Source of the DNA: JACCVL01 sp963695375 | GTDB taxonomy: Bacteria; Actinomycetota; Actinomycetes; Propionibacteriales; Nocardioidaceae | DNA: 64,000 bases | Assembly: GCA_963695375.1 (NCBI GenBank) | Contig: OY968767.1 | Location: 1,798,001-1,862,000 of the forward strand | Direction of reading: 5' to 3' | Shown here: in pieces, positions 23,763 to 32,625 of the stretch | Layout of the letters: every line of letters starts with the position of its first letter | Position numbering within the stretch: the first letter of the stretch is position 1 | The notes under the pieces: generated by a model | Database searches by the model: none | What the model was told of the DNA's origin: nothing | Seen by the model: only the letters and a program-made list of their open reading frames with translations | Position numbers and translations under genes: made by a program

Positions 23763-25601
23763 TCAGACCGGGAGCGGCTCACCCTCCTCGTGCATGACGA
23801 GGACGACACCGCCCTCACGGTACGGGGTCAGGGGTGAACAGGTGACGTGGCAGCGCAACGTCCTGCCGCGCCGGTTGGTGGCAGTGAGGAGCACCTGCTG
23901 GACGGCAGTGTCCTCCAGGCAGTCGGTGACCGGCTGGCGGAGCTCCGCGACCGGCAGCCCGATGTCGAGGGTGAAGAAGCTCTGTCCGAGCACCTCGTCC
24001 TCCCGCAGCCCCCAGTACTCCTCCGCGTTCGTGCTCCAGGTGTGAACGGTCTCGCCGTTGTCGAGGACGACGACGGCGACGTTCAGGCTGTTGACCGTGG
24101 ATGAGAGGAAGACGTTCGCCTCGGTGACCTGGTCGGTGCGCTCGCGGAGCTGGTCGTTCATCGCCTCGAGCTCCTCGTTGGTCGAGCGGAGCTCCTCGTT
24201 GGTGGTCTCGAGCTCCTCCACCGTCGACTGCAGCTCCTCGTTGGTGGTCTCCAGCTCCTCGTTGGTCGACTGCAGCTCCTCGTAGGCGGTCTCCAGCTCC
24301 TCGTTGGTCGACTGCAGCTCCTCGTAGGCGGTCTCCAGCTCCTCGCTCACGCGGCTGAGCTCCTCCTGCAGCCGGCTCTCGCGGGAGACGTCGACGAACT
24401 CGATCAACGTCCCACTGATGTCCTTGTCGAGCGGCAGCGGCGTGATCATGACGCGCAGCCGCCGGCCGGACGTCGCGGAGCCGAGTGCGCCGGTGTTGTC
24501 CTCGATCTGCACCGGCTGGTTGACGCGGTGCGCCTCGTTGATGGCGGTGCGCAACTCCAATGGCTCGTAGGAGACGGTCAGGTCCTGGAACATCCTCCCG
24601 ACGTCGCGGTCGTCGACCCGGAACTCCGCCCGGGCGCGGTCATTGAGCGCCGTGACCCGACCGCGCTCGTCCAGCACGATCTGTGGCAGGTGCGACCGGC
24701 CCTGCGCGAGTGACAGCAACCGAGTGCTCGACTCAGCCTCGATGCCGGCGTCGGCGCTGGGCTGCGCGTCCGTCGGCGGGCGACCGTACGGGTCGGGCGT
24801 CTTGGTGAAGAAGCGCATGGCCGGCTGGAACGGCAGGAACAGGCTGGCGTGCGACATCAACGTCTCTGCCTTGCCGAGGAACAGGAAGCCGCTCGGCTTG
24901 AGGGCGAAGTACATCCGCCGGACGATCGCGGCCTGGGCCTCGGCGTTGAAGTACATCAACGTGTTGCGGGAGATCAACAGGTCCAGCCGGGAGATCGGGG
25001 CGTCCTGGGTCAGGTCGTGCCGCCCGAAGATGATCGACCTTCGGAGATCCCCGCGGAAGGTGCACTCGTCACCGGCGGGCTCGAAGTACTTCTCCCGCAG
25101 GTGCTCCGGCACCGCCTCCAGGGCCTGGGCGGAGTAGGTGCCCTGGCGCGCGGTCGCGAGCGCTTCTTCGTCGACGTCAGTGGCGTAGATCTTCACCCTG
25201 CTGCGAAACTCGTCGGGTCCGAGGGCCTCCGCAAGCAACATGGCGACGGTGTAGGCCTCTTCACCCGTCGCGCAACCCGCGCTCCAACACCGCACCGCGC
25301 CATCCGGATTGTTCGACAGGACCGTCGGCAGCACCTGCTCGCGGAGGAAGGTCCAGGTCGCCGGCTCGCGGAAGAAGCTGGTGACGTTGATCAGGATCGT
25401 GTTGACGAGAGCCTCGAACTCCTCGGGGTGCACCTCGAGGTAGTCGCGGTAGTCGCTGAACGAGGTGACGCTGACATCGGTCATCCGCCGACGGATGCGC
25501 CTGGTCAGCGTGGTCGGCTTGTACGTGGACAGGTCGAAACCACGACCGATCTTGAGGTAGCCGACCAGCGCCTCGACGTCAGCTTGCTCGTCAGTGGGCA
25601 T
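23763..25601 (-). CDS. CheR-type methyltransferase with PAS domains and coiled coil
   Basis: 612 residues from the ATG at 25601. The N-terminal CheR domain (about 1-275) has FDLSTYKPTTLTRRIRRRM, VTSFFREP (73-80), the SAM-binding SAGCATGEEAYT (107-118) and RNTLMYF. A PAS domain (about 300-400) is followed by a long coiled coil of 14-residue repeats (ELETAYEELQSTNE type, about 405-490) and a second PAS domain (about 495-605). This is the C-terminal half of the familiar CheB-CheR-PAS sensory fusion, here split. Its start overlaps the end of cheB by 11 nt. No histidine kinase or methyl-accepting protein gene is present, so its target need not be chemotactic. Confidence 0.9.
   Translation of the reverse strand: MPTDEQADVEALVGYLKIGRGFDLSTYKPTTLTRRIRRRMTDVSVTSFSDYRDYLEVHPEEFEALVNTILINVTSFFREPATWTFLREQVLPTVLSNNPDGAVRCWSAGCATGEEAYTVAMLLAEALGPDEFRSRVKIYATDVDEEALATARQGTYSAQALEAVPEHLREKYFEPAGDECTFRGDLRRSIIFGRHDLTQDAPISRLDLLISRNTLMYFNAEAQAAIVRRMYFALKPSGFLFLGKAETLMSHASLFLPFQPAMRFFTKTPDPYGRPPTDAQPSADAGIEAESSTRLLSLAQGRSHLPQIVLDERGRVTALNDRARAEFRVDDRDVGRMFQDLTVSYEPLELRTAINEAHRVNQPVQIEDNTGALGSATSGRRLRVMITPLPLDKDISGTLIEFVDVSRESRLQEELSRVSEELETAYEELQSTNEELETAYEELQSTNEELETTNEELQSTVEELETTNEELRSTNEELEAMNDQLRERTDQVTEANVFLSSTVNSLNVAVVVLDNGETVHTWSTNAEEYWGLREDEVLGQSFFTLDIGLPVAELRQPVTDCLEDTAVQQVLLTATNRRGRTLRCHVTCSPLTPYREGGVVLVMHEEGEPLPV
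24150..24350. repeat. Tandem 42-bp-type repeats coding for coiled coil
   Basis: Nearly identical units of CTCCTCGTTGGTCGACTGCAG and CTCCTCGTAGGCGGTCTCCAG type alternate within the CheR-PAS gene. They encode 14-residue units (two heptads) of the signalling helix. Repeat-number change here would be in frame. Confidence 0.8.
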
Positions 25602-26217
25602 CGACGGCCTCGCCGCGAACCAGCCGCGCCACAGCGGGCGCGATGTGCTCCAGCGGCAGCACGTAGTCGGCCTTGCCCGTGGCGATCGCCGCGGCGGGCA
25701 TCCCGCTGAACTCGGCGGATTGCTCGTCCTGCACGATGACTCTCCCCCCGGCCCGGCTGATGGCCTGGACTCCCATGCTGCCGTCGCGCCCGCTGCCACT
25801 GAGGATGACGGCGACCGCCCGGGAGCGGTAGCTGGTGGCGACGGACTCGAGCAGGATGTCGGCCGACGGCCGCACGAACTGGACCAGCTCGGAGGTGGTC
25901 AGGGACAGCGTGCCGTCGGCATTGACCACCAGGTGCCGGTCGGGAACCGCGACGTGCACCTCCCCGCGACCCAACACCTCGCCGTCGGTCGCCTGGCTGA
26001 CCCGCAGCGGCGTGCGTCGACTCAAGATGTCGGCCATCAGGCTGCGGTGCCGACGGTCGAGATGCTGGACGACCACGACACCGGCCGGCAGGTCGGCTGG
26101 GAGCCCGCCGAGGACGGCCGTGAGCGCCGCCATCCCCCCGGCCGAGGACACCATGGCCACGACGGTCTGGGCGGGCCGGTCCGTGGTCGCCCCCGGCCGC
26201 GTCTCGACCTGCTGCAT
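25591..26217 (-). CDS. CheB-type methylesterase without receiver domain
   Basis: 208-residue catalytic domain only; the response-regulator half of classical CheB is missing. The triad is recognisable: serine in VSSAGG (24-25), H52 in VVVQHLDRRH, and D145 in SGSGRDGSMGV. GEVHVAVPDRHL and FSGMPAAAIATGKADYVLPL are also CheB features. Start ATG at 26217 (GGGAAG upstream). The stop overlaps the start of the CheR-PAS gene by 11 nt, so the pair corresponds to a CheB-CheR fusion split in two and translated together. It diverges from the GGDEF-EAL gene across 196 bp. Confidence 0.9.
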   Translation of the reverse strand: MQQVETRPGATTDRPAQTVVAMVSSAGGMAALTAVLGGLPADLPAGVVVVQHLDRRHRSLMADILSRRTPLRVSQATDGEVLGRGEVHVAVPDRHLVVNADGTLSLTTSELVQFVRPSADILLESVATSYRSRAVAVILSGSGRDGSMGVQAISRAGGRVIVQDEQSAEFSGMPAAAIATGKADYVLPLEHIAPAVARLVRGEAVDAH

Positions 26218-26413
26218 CTGGCTTCCCGTTCTCCCGTGTCCGCCGTTTCCCCCTCGGCAGCGATAACGCACACGGGGTTGCCACGATACGGCATAGTGGC
26301 CGGGCGGAGCCCGCGAAGTGAGCCGACAGGCTCAGTGCTGCTGGCGTCCGCAGGCTGGGGCTGGCGGAGGCGGTCCTGGTCACTGGACCAGGTGCCGGAG
26401 AGGGAGAGTTCTG

Positions 26414-28351
26414 GTGCTGCAGCGGGAGCGGATCGGGGAGGCGCTCGAGCAGCTCGACGCGCTGTCCGGACGGTTCGCCGCCTCGGTCGACATCGACGCG
26501 GACACCCGGACGAGCCTGCTCGTCGAGCTGGACGAGGTTGCTGAGACCGTGCGCCATCTCGGGGACGGTCCGGACGACAGGGGGACCGCCGGCCAGCGCG
26601 CCTCCGCGCCGATCGACGCGCACTTCCTCGAGATGGTGAAGAGCGGTCCGGAGAGCTATCTCGTGACCGACCAGCGGGGCGTCGTCCGCGCCGCGAACGG
26701 ACAGGCCAGCCAGATGTTGGGCGTGCCGCTCGAGTTCCTGCCGGGCAAGCCACTGATCCTCTACCTCGCCGGGGACGACCACCGGACCTTCCTGGCTGCC
26801 CTCGCCCACCTCGCCGGGGGGGACCAGCGCCAGCAGCTGGACGTCCGGCTCCGCCCACGGACAGGTGAGCTGGTTCCCATCAGCATGCTGGCCGTGGCCT
26901 CCGCCCCACCGGACGCCGATCCGGCGTACTGGTGGGTCCTGCGGGACGACACCGAGCGGCGCTCGGTGCACGACAGCCTCGCGCTGCGAGCCAACTACGA
27001 CGCGTTGACCGGGCTGATGAACCGGGCTTCGTTCGTCAGCCACTTCCGCACGTTGCTTCGTTCTCCCGGTATGCGATCCGGCGGAGTGGCGGTGCTGTTC
27101 ATCGACCTCGACCGGTTCAAGGCGGTCAACGACACCTTCGGTCACGACGCGGGCAGCCAGCTGCTGCACCTCACGGCCGGCCGGATCTCGGCCCAGTTGC
27201 GCGAGCACGACCTGGCCGGGCGGATCGGTGGCGACGAGTTCGTCGTCGTCCTCGGCGAGGCCACCGACCGGGCTGCCGCCACGACCCTGGCGGAGCGGAT
27301 TCGCGTCGCGGTCTCGGAGCCGGTGCCGATCGGCGCCGCCAGCGCCCTCGTGACGGCGACCGTCGGGGTGGCCGTCACCGAGGGCGGCGACGGCCCGGAG
27401 GACGCCATCGCAAAGGCGGACCGCGCCATGTACGTCGGCAAGGAACGGGGGCGCAACCGGGTGCACTACTACTCCGCGGCCATGCGCCGCGAGGGCTGGC
27501 ACCGCAAGCGTCTGGCCCACGAGCTGGAGCGCGCGCTGCGCACCGGCAACGTCGTGGTGCACTATCAGCCGGAGTTCGACCTGGTGTCGGGACAGCTCGT
27601 CAGCGTCGAGGCGCTGGCCCGGTGGCGGTCCCGCGACGGTCTGGTGCCCGCGGAGGAGTTCATCGCGACGGCGGAGACGGGGGGGTTGATTCAGGGGCTC
27701 GGTGCGTTCGTCCTGGCTCGTGCCTGTGAGGACGCCGGCTCTCTGGACCCGACGGGTCTGCTCCCTCCGGTGACGACCTCGGTGAACATCTCCCCGACCG
27801 AGCTCCGCGACTCCGCCGTCGTGGACGTCGTGCTGCGGTGCCTGGACCAGTCCAGGCTGGCACCTGAGCAGCTGTGCCTGGAGATCACCGAACGCGGTGC
27901 GCTGGAGCACCTCGACGAGATCGACGGTCCGCTGCGCAGGCTGCGCGCCGCCGGGGTTCGGCTGGCGATCGATGACTTCGGGGTGGGGCACTCCTCACTC
28001 TCGAGGCTGCGCGAGCTGCCGGTCGACATCGTGAAGATCGACCGGTCGTTCGTGTCCAGGCTGCCGGCCAGCAGGGAGGACCGGTTGATCGTCTCGACCG
28101 TCTGCGAGCTCGCCGACATGCTGGGACTCGTCGTCGTCGCCGAAGGGATCGAGACGGCACATCAGCTGACGGCGCTCCGCTCGCTCGGCTGCCGGGTCGG
28201 CCAGGGGCATCTGCTCGGCATGCCCGTAGAGGCGGGCGACGTCACAGCCCGGCTGGGGTCCGACCGACGCCTCGACATGCAAGCGCTGGCGGATCCGCCC
28301 GTGGTCGGCACCGCCCTCGGTGCGGCCGTGGGCAGTCTGACCGGCACCTGA
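26414..28351 (+). CDS. PAS-GGDEF-EAL cyclic-di-GMP turnover protein
   Basis: 645 residues from the GTG at 26414 (AGGGAGAG upstream). Residues 1-70 form a helical, likely coiled-coil region. A PAS domain spans about 75-180 (YLVTDQRGVVRAANGQASQMLG). The diguanylate cyclase domain (about 195-350) has an intact GGDEF at about 271-275 and FIDLDRFKAVND. The phosphodiesterase domain (about 365-620) keeps EAL near 398, EITE, DDFGVGHSSL and KIDRSF. Both catalytic motifs are therefore complete and it could make or degrade cyclic-di-GMP. No membrane segment is seen. Divergent from cheB, it may sense through the same intracellular signal. Confidence 0.93.
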   Translation: MLQRERIGEALEQLDALSGRFAASVDIDADTRTSLLVELDEVAETVRHLGDGPDDRGTAGQRASAPIDAHFLEMVKSGPESYLVTDQRGVVRAANGQASQMLGVPLEFLPGKPLILYLAGDDHRTFLAALAHLAGGDQRQQLDVRLRPRTGELVPISMLAVASAPPDADPAYWWVLRDDTERRSVHDSLALRANYDALTGLMNRASFVSHFRTLLRSPGMRSGGVAVLFIDLDRFKAVNDTFGHDAGSQLLHLTAGRISAQLREHDLAGRIGGDEFVVVLGEATDRAAATTLAERIRVAVSEPVPIGAASALVTATVGVAVTEGGDGPEDAIAKADRAMYVGKERGRNRVHYYSAAMRREGWHRKRLAHELERALRTGNVVVHYQPEFDLVSGQLVSVEALARWRSRDGLVPAEEFIATAETGGLIQGLGAFVLARACEDAGSLDPTGLLPPVTTSVNISPTELRDSAVVDVVLRCLDQSRLAPEQLCLEITERGALEHLDEIDGPLRRLRAAGVRLAIDDFGVGHSSLSRLRELPVDIVKIDRSFVSRLPASREDRLIVSTVCELADMLGLVVVAEGIETAHQLTALRSLGCRVGQGHLLGMPVEAGDVTARLGSDRRLDMQALADPPVVGTALGAAVGSLTGT

Positions 28352-28360
28352 CCGGCGGCG

Positions 28361-29824
28361 TCACAGCGGGATGTTGCCGTGCGCGCCACGCGCCCGCCCG
28401 TCCGGCTGGTCGTCGGTCAACGCCGCGGCGAGCGCCCTGGCCAGCGCGCCGCGGGTCTCGCCGGGGTCCACGACCTCGTCCACCACCCCGATCTCCACCG
28501 CTCGCTCGACGCCTCCTGCGATCCGCTCGTGCTCGGCGGCCAGCTCGGCCTCCACCTGAGCACGCACGTCGGGCGCGACGTCCGCGAGCTTGCGCCGGTG
28601 CAGGATCCGGACCGCTGCCACCGCACCCATCACGGCCACCTGGGCGCCCGGCCATGCGAAGACCTTGGTGGCGCCGAGGCTGCGCGCGTTCATGGCGATG
28701 TACGCACCGCCGTAGGCCTTGCGCGTCACTAGCGTCACCCGTGGCACGGTGGCCTCGGCGAAGGCGTGCAGCAGCTTTGCGCCGCGGCGCACCACCCCGT
28801 CCCACTCCTGTCCGACGCCGGGCAGGTAGCCCGGGACGTCCACCAGCACGATGAGCGGCACGCCGAACGCGTCGCACATCCGGACGAAGCGAGCGGCCTT
28901 CTCCGCGGAGGCCGAGTCCAGGCAGCCGCCGAGGCGCAGCGGGTTGTTGGCGATGACGCCGACGCTGCGTCCGCCGAAGCGGCCGAGAGTGGTGGTGATG
29001 TTCGGTGCCCACTTGGCGTGCAGCTCCAGCGCCGTCTCCTGGTCGAAGAGCTGCTCGAGCAACGGGTGCACGTCGTAGGCGCGGCGGATCGACTCGGGCA
29101 GCGCGGTGCTGAGGTCGACGTCGTCGACCGCGTCGACGTCGAGGCGGCGCTGGTCACCGAGCAGCGAGGCGAGGGAGCGGGCCCGGTCGATCGCCTCGAC
29201 CTCGGACGACGTCAGGACGTGGACGACGCCCGAGCGCCGGCCGTGGGGCTCGTGCCCGCCCAGCCGGGCCATGTCGACGTTCTCCCCGGTGACCGAGCGG
29301 ACGACGTCCGGACCGGTGACGAAGACCCGGCCCTCGGGCCCGAGGACCACGACGTCGGTGAGGGCCGGGCCGTAGGCCGCCCCCCCGGCGGCCGGGCCGA
29401 GCACCACCGAGATCTGCGGCACCTTGCCGGAGGCAAGGGTCATGGCCTGGAAGATCAGCCCCACCGCGTGCAGCGAGAGCACGCCCTCGGCCAGCCGGGC
29501 GCCGCCGGAGTGCCACAGGCCGACGATGGGGGCACCGTCTGCGACCGCCCGCTGATACGCGGACACGACGACCTTGCAGCCGTCGTGGCCCATCGCCCCG
29601 CCCATGACGGTCGCGTCGGAGCAGAACGCCACGGTGTGGGTGCCGTGCACCGGGCCGACCGCGGCGAGCATGCCGGAGTCGTCGTCCGGCGTGATCAGCT
29701 CCATCCCGCCCTCGTCGAAGAACGCACGCAACCGCGTGACCGGGTTGCGGGGGTCCTGGTCGCGGGGCAGCTTCGCCGGTTTGGTGCTCGCGCCCGGCTG
29801 TCCCGGCGAGGTGGTGGCGGTCAT
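28361..29824 (-). CDS. accD: Acyl-CoA carboxylase beta subunit (AccD6-like)
   Basis: 487 residues, carboxyltransferase subunit that moves CO2 from carboxybiotin to acetyl- or propionyl-CoA, supplying malonyl-CoA. The first CoA-binding half includes VVSAYQRAVADGAPIVGLWHSGGARLAEG and GPAAGGAAYGPAL; the second includes FVRMCDAFGVPLIVLVDVPGYLPGVGQEWDG and RKAYGGAYIAMNARSLGATKVFAWP. Last gene of the fasR-fabD-fabH-acpP-fabF-accD group, the place held by accD6 in mycobacterial FAS-II clusters. The biotin-carrier alpha subunit is not in this window. Starts at 29824, 66 nt after fabF. Confidence 0.93.
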   Translation of the reverse strand: MTATTSPGQPGASTKPAKLPRDQDPRNPVTRLRAFFDEGGMELITPDDDSGMLAAVGPVHGTHTVAFCSDATVMGGAMGHDGCKVVVSAYQRAVADGAPIVGLWHSGGARLAEGVLSLHAVGLIFQAMTLASGKVPQISVVLGPAAGGAAYGPALTDVVVLGPEGRVFVTGPDVVRSVTGENVDMARLGGHEPHGRRSGVVHVLTSSEVEAIDRARSLASLLGDQRRLDVDAVDDVDLSTALPESIRRAYDVHPLLEQLFDQETALELHAKWAPNITTTLGRFGGRSVGVIANNPLRLGGCLDSASAEKAARFVRMCDAFGVPLIVLVDVPGYLPGVGQEWDGVVRRGAKLLHAFAEATVPRVTLVTRKAYGGAYIAMNARSLGATKVFAWPGAQVAVMGAVAAVRILHRRKLADVAPDVRAQVEAELAAEHERIAGGVERAVEIGVVDEVVDPGETRGALARALAAALTDDQPDGRARGAHGNIPL

Positions 29825-29890
29825 AGGACGCTCCGTTGGGACGCTGGTCGGACGGTGCTCGGGCTGCTCGTTCGTGTCCTGACGTGTCGC

Positions 29891-31141
29891 TCAGACGCTG
29901 CGGAAGGCCAGGGCGACGTTGTGCCCGCCGAAGCCGAACGAGTTGTTCAGCGCGGCCAGGTCGCCGCTCGGCAGGTCGCGCTGTTTGGTGGCGATGTCGA
30001 GCTCCACGGCGTCGTCCTGCTGGTCGAGGTTGATGGTCGGCGGGACCACCCGGTGGTGCAGGGCGAGCACGGTGGCGATCGACTCCAGCGCCCCGGCGGC
30101 ACCGAGCAGGTGTCCGGTCATCGACTTGGTCGCGGTCAGCACCACCTGGTCCGCGGCCGCGCCGAGCGCGGTCCGGATCGCCTTCGCCTCCGCGACGTCA
30201 CCCAGCGGGGTGGAGGTGGCGTGGGCATTGATGTGCCGCACGTCGGCCGGCTCCAGGCCGCCCTCCACCAGCGCGCGCCGGATCGCCCGGGTCGCCCCGA
30301 GCCCCTCCGGGTCGGGCTGGGCGATGTCGTGCGAGTCCGCCGTGATGCCGGCACCGGCCACCACGGCATAGATCCGCGCTCCCCGCGCAGCCGCGTGCTC
30401 CTCGGACTCGAGCACGAGGATGCCCGCTCCCTCGCCGAGCACGAAGCCGTCACGATCGACGTCCCACGGCCGAGACGCGACGGTGGGGTCGTCGTTGCGG
30501 CGAGACAGCGCCATCATGTTGCCGAAGGCCGCCATCGGCAGCGCGTGCACCGCCGCCTCGGTCCCGCCGGCCAGGACCACGTCGGCCCGGCCGAGCCGGA
30601 TCATGTCCACGGCCTGCGCGATGCCCTCGTTGCCCGAGGCGCAGGCCGACACCGGCGTGTGCACACCGGCTCGGGCACCGATCGCCAGGCCGATGTTGGC
30701 GGCTGGGCTGTTCGGCATGAGCATCGGGATCGCCAGCGGCGACACCCTCCGCGGGCCCTTGTTGACCAGCGCGTCGTAGTTGCCCAGCAGGGTGTGCACC
30801 CCGCCGATGCCGGAACCGCACGCCACTCCGACCCGGTCGGGATCGGCCAGCGGCTCCTCGTCCGCACCGGTCGCCAGCCCGCTGTCCGCCCACGCCTCGC
30901 GGGCGGCGACCATCGCCAGCTGCCCGGACCGGTCGAGGCGGCGAGCCTTGACCCGTTCGAGCACCTCGGTGGGGTCGACCGCTGCCTCGGCGGCGATCCG
31001 GGTGTTCAACTGCTGAGCCCAGTCGTACTCCAGCGTGTTCACGCCGGACGTACCGTCGAGCAGCGCGTCCCAGGTCGTCGGGACGTCACCGCCCACCGGG
31101 CTGGTCGTGCCGAGTCCGGTCACGACGACGGTGCGGGTCAT
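29891..31141 (-). CDS. fabF: 3-oxoacyl-ACP synthase II
   Basis: Condenses malonyl-ACP with growing acyl-ACP. 416 residues. The catalytic triad is complete: Cys in VSACASGNEG (about 163), His in HINAHATSTPLGD (about 303) and His in NSFGFGGHN (about 340). GEGAGILVLESEEHA is also typical. The ATG at 31141 is preceded by GAGGTGAG; a GTG 12 nt further up lies within that ribosome site and is rejected. It follows acpP by 44 nt. Confidence 0.96.
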   Translation of the reverse strand: MTRTVVVTGLGTTSPVGGDVPTTWDALLDGTSGVNTLEYDWAQQLNTRIAAEAAVDPTEVLERVKARRLDRSGQLAMVAAREAWADSGLATGADEEPLADPDRVGVACGSGIGGVHTLLGNYDALVNKGPRRVSPLAIPMLMPNSPAANIGLAIGARAGVHTPVSACASGNEGIAQAVDMIRLGRADVVLAGGTEAAVHALPMAAFGNMMALSRRNDDPTVASRPWDVDRDGFVLGEGAGILVLESEEHAAARGARIYAVVAGAGITADSHDIAQPDPEGLGATRAIRRALVEGGLEPADVRHINAHATSTPLGDVAEAKAIRTALGAAADQVVLTATKSMTGHLLGAAGALESIATVLALHHRVVPPTINLDQQDDAVELDIATKQRDLPSGDLAALNNSFGFGGHNVALAFRSV

Positions 31142-31185
31142 GGCTGTGCTCACCTCGCGGTCGGGTGTCGCTGGTGGGCGACCGG

Positions 31186-31434
31186 TCAGGCCGCCTGTGC
31201 GCGCTCGATGAAGGCGACGGCGTCGCCGACGGTCTTCAGGTTCTTCACCTCGTCGTCGGGGATCTTGACGTCGAACTTCTCCTCGGCGGCGACGACGACC
31301 TCCACCATCGACAGCGAGTCGACGTCGAGGTCGTCGACGAACGACTTGTCGAGCTGGACGTCATCGGCGGGGACGCCCGCGACCTCGTTGACGATCTCGG
31401 CGAGGTCGGAGCGGATCTCCTCGGTGCTGGCCAT
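31186..31434 (-). CDS. acpP: Acyl carrier protein
   Basis: 82 residues, acidic, with the phosphopantetheine attachment serine in DVDSLSMVEVV (about residue 40). The helices EEIRSDLAEIVNEVAG and DDEVKNLKTVGDAVAFIE match FAS-II ACPs. It carries acyl intermediates for FabD, FabH and FabF encoded on either side. A G/T-rich stretch with repeated GTGCGGGTG units lies between it and fabH. Confidence 0.96.
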   Translation of the reverse strand: MASTEEIRSDLAEIVNEVAGVPADDVQLDKSFVDDLDVDSLSMVEVVVAAEEKFDVKIPDDEVKNLKTVGDAVAFIERAQAA

Positions 31435-31557
31435 GTGTGTGCCTCTCTCGGGTGCGGTCGGTGGGTCGGTGGTCGTGCGGGTGGTGCGAGTGGTGCGGGT
31501 GGTGCGGGTTGCGCCGGGTGGGCGCCGGGTGGGCGCTGCGGGGGAGGTGTCCGAGGA

Positions 31558-32625
31558 TCAGGGCAGCCGGACCACCTGCGCCGCGTAGACGAGGCCGGCG
31601 CCGAATGCGATCAGCAGCGCCAGGTCACCGGAACGGGTCGCGCCGTCGTCGTGCATCCGGCGCAGCGCGAGCGGCACCGACGCGGCCGACGTGTTGCCCT
31701 GGTCGATGATGTCGCGGGCGACCACGACGTGCTCCGGCAGCTTGAGCTGGCGCGCCATCGCGTCGGTGATGCGCATGTTGGCCTGGTGGGGCACGAAGGC
31801 GCTCAGGTCGTCGACGTCGACTCCGGCGGCCTCCAGCGCCTGTCGGGCGACCTTCGCCATCTCATAGCTGGCCCAGCGGAACACCGGGCTGCCGTCCATC
31901 CTCAGCACGTGCGCGCCCTTGGCGCTGGCCGGGTCGGGCTCGACGCCTTCGACCTCGGCACCGAACCCGTCCACCGGCCAGTACGCCTCCTGGCGGATCA
32001 TGTCGAAGCGCTCACCCTCCGAGCCCCACACCACGGGCCCGATGCCGACGGTGTCCGACGGTCCGATGACCACCGCGCCGGCGCCGTCGGCGAAGATGAA
32101 GGCGGTCCCGCGGTCGGTGGGGTCGGTGATGTCGGACAGCCGCTCGACCCCGATGACGAGCACGTTCCGCGCGGTGCCGCCACGGATCATGTCCGACGCC
32201 AGCGAGACGGCGTAGCAGAAGCCGGCGCAGGCAGCGGAGATGTCGAAGGCCGCGGCGGGGGTGGCGCCGAGCTCGGCGGCGATGAGGGTGGCCACCGAGG
32301 GGGTCTGCAGCAGGTGGGACACCGTCGCGACCACGATGCAGTCGATGTCCTCGGCGCCGACACCCGCGTCGGCCAGTGCCTGCCGTGCCGCCGCGACGGA
32401 CATCATCGTGACCGTCTCGTCGGCGTCGGCGAACCGCCGACTCGCGATCCCGGACCGGGTGCGGATCCACTCGTCGGACGAGTGGATCCGGTCGACGATC
32501 TCGGCGTTCGGCACGACCCGTCGGGGGCGGTATCCGCCCACCCCGAGGATCTGGGAGGCGGACCCGGCCGATCGAGGCTCGGCAAGCGCGCGGGTGCCGG
32601 TTCGGGCGCTGGTTCCGGTGCTCAT
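31558..32625 (-). CDS. fabH: 3-oxoacyl-ACP synthase III
   Basis: Starts fatty-acid synthesis by condensing acyl-CoA with malonyl-ACP. 355 residues. The catalytic Cys is in DISAACAGFCYAV, His in FVPHQANMRI and Asn in IIDQGNTSAASVP. The first 25 residues (Ser/Thr/Arg-rich) are an extension before GVGGYRPRRVVPN. The ATG overlaps the fabD stop (ATGA), so the two are translationally coupled. Confidence 0.95.
   Translation of the reverse strand: MSTGTSARTGTRALAEPRSAGSASQILGVGGYRPRRVVPNAEIVDRIHSSDEWIRTRSGIASRRFADADETVTMMSVAAARQALADAGVGAEDIDCIVVATVSHLLQTPSVATLIAAELGATPAAAFDISAACAGFCYAVSLASDMIRGGTARNVLVIGVERLSDITDPTDRGTAFIFADGAGAVVIGPSDTVGIGPVVWGSEGERFDMIRQEAYWPVDGFGAEVEGVEPDPASAKGAHVLRMDGSPVFRWASYEMAKVARQALEAAGVDVDDLSAFVPHQANMRITDAMARQLKLPEHVVVARDIIDQGNTSAASVPLALRRMHDDGATRSGDLALLIAFGAGLVYAAQVVRLP

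Noticed and set aside
24150..24350. CRISPR array
   Set aside because: The repeats are contiguous, lack spacers and encode a regular coiled coil inside the CheR-PAS gene.
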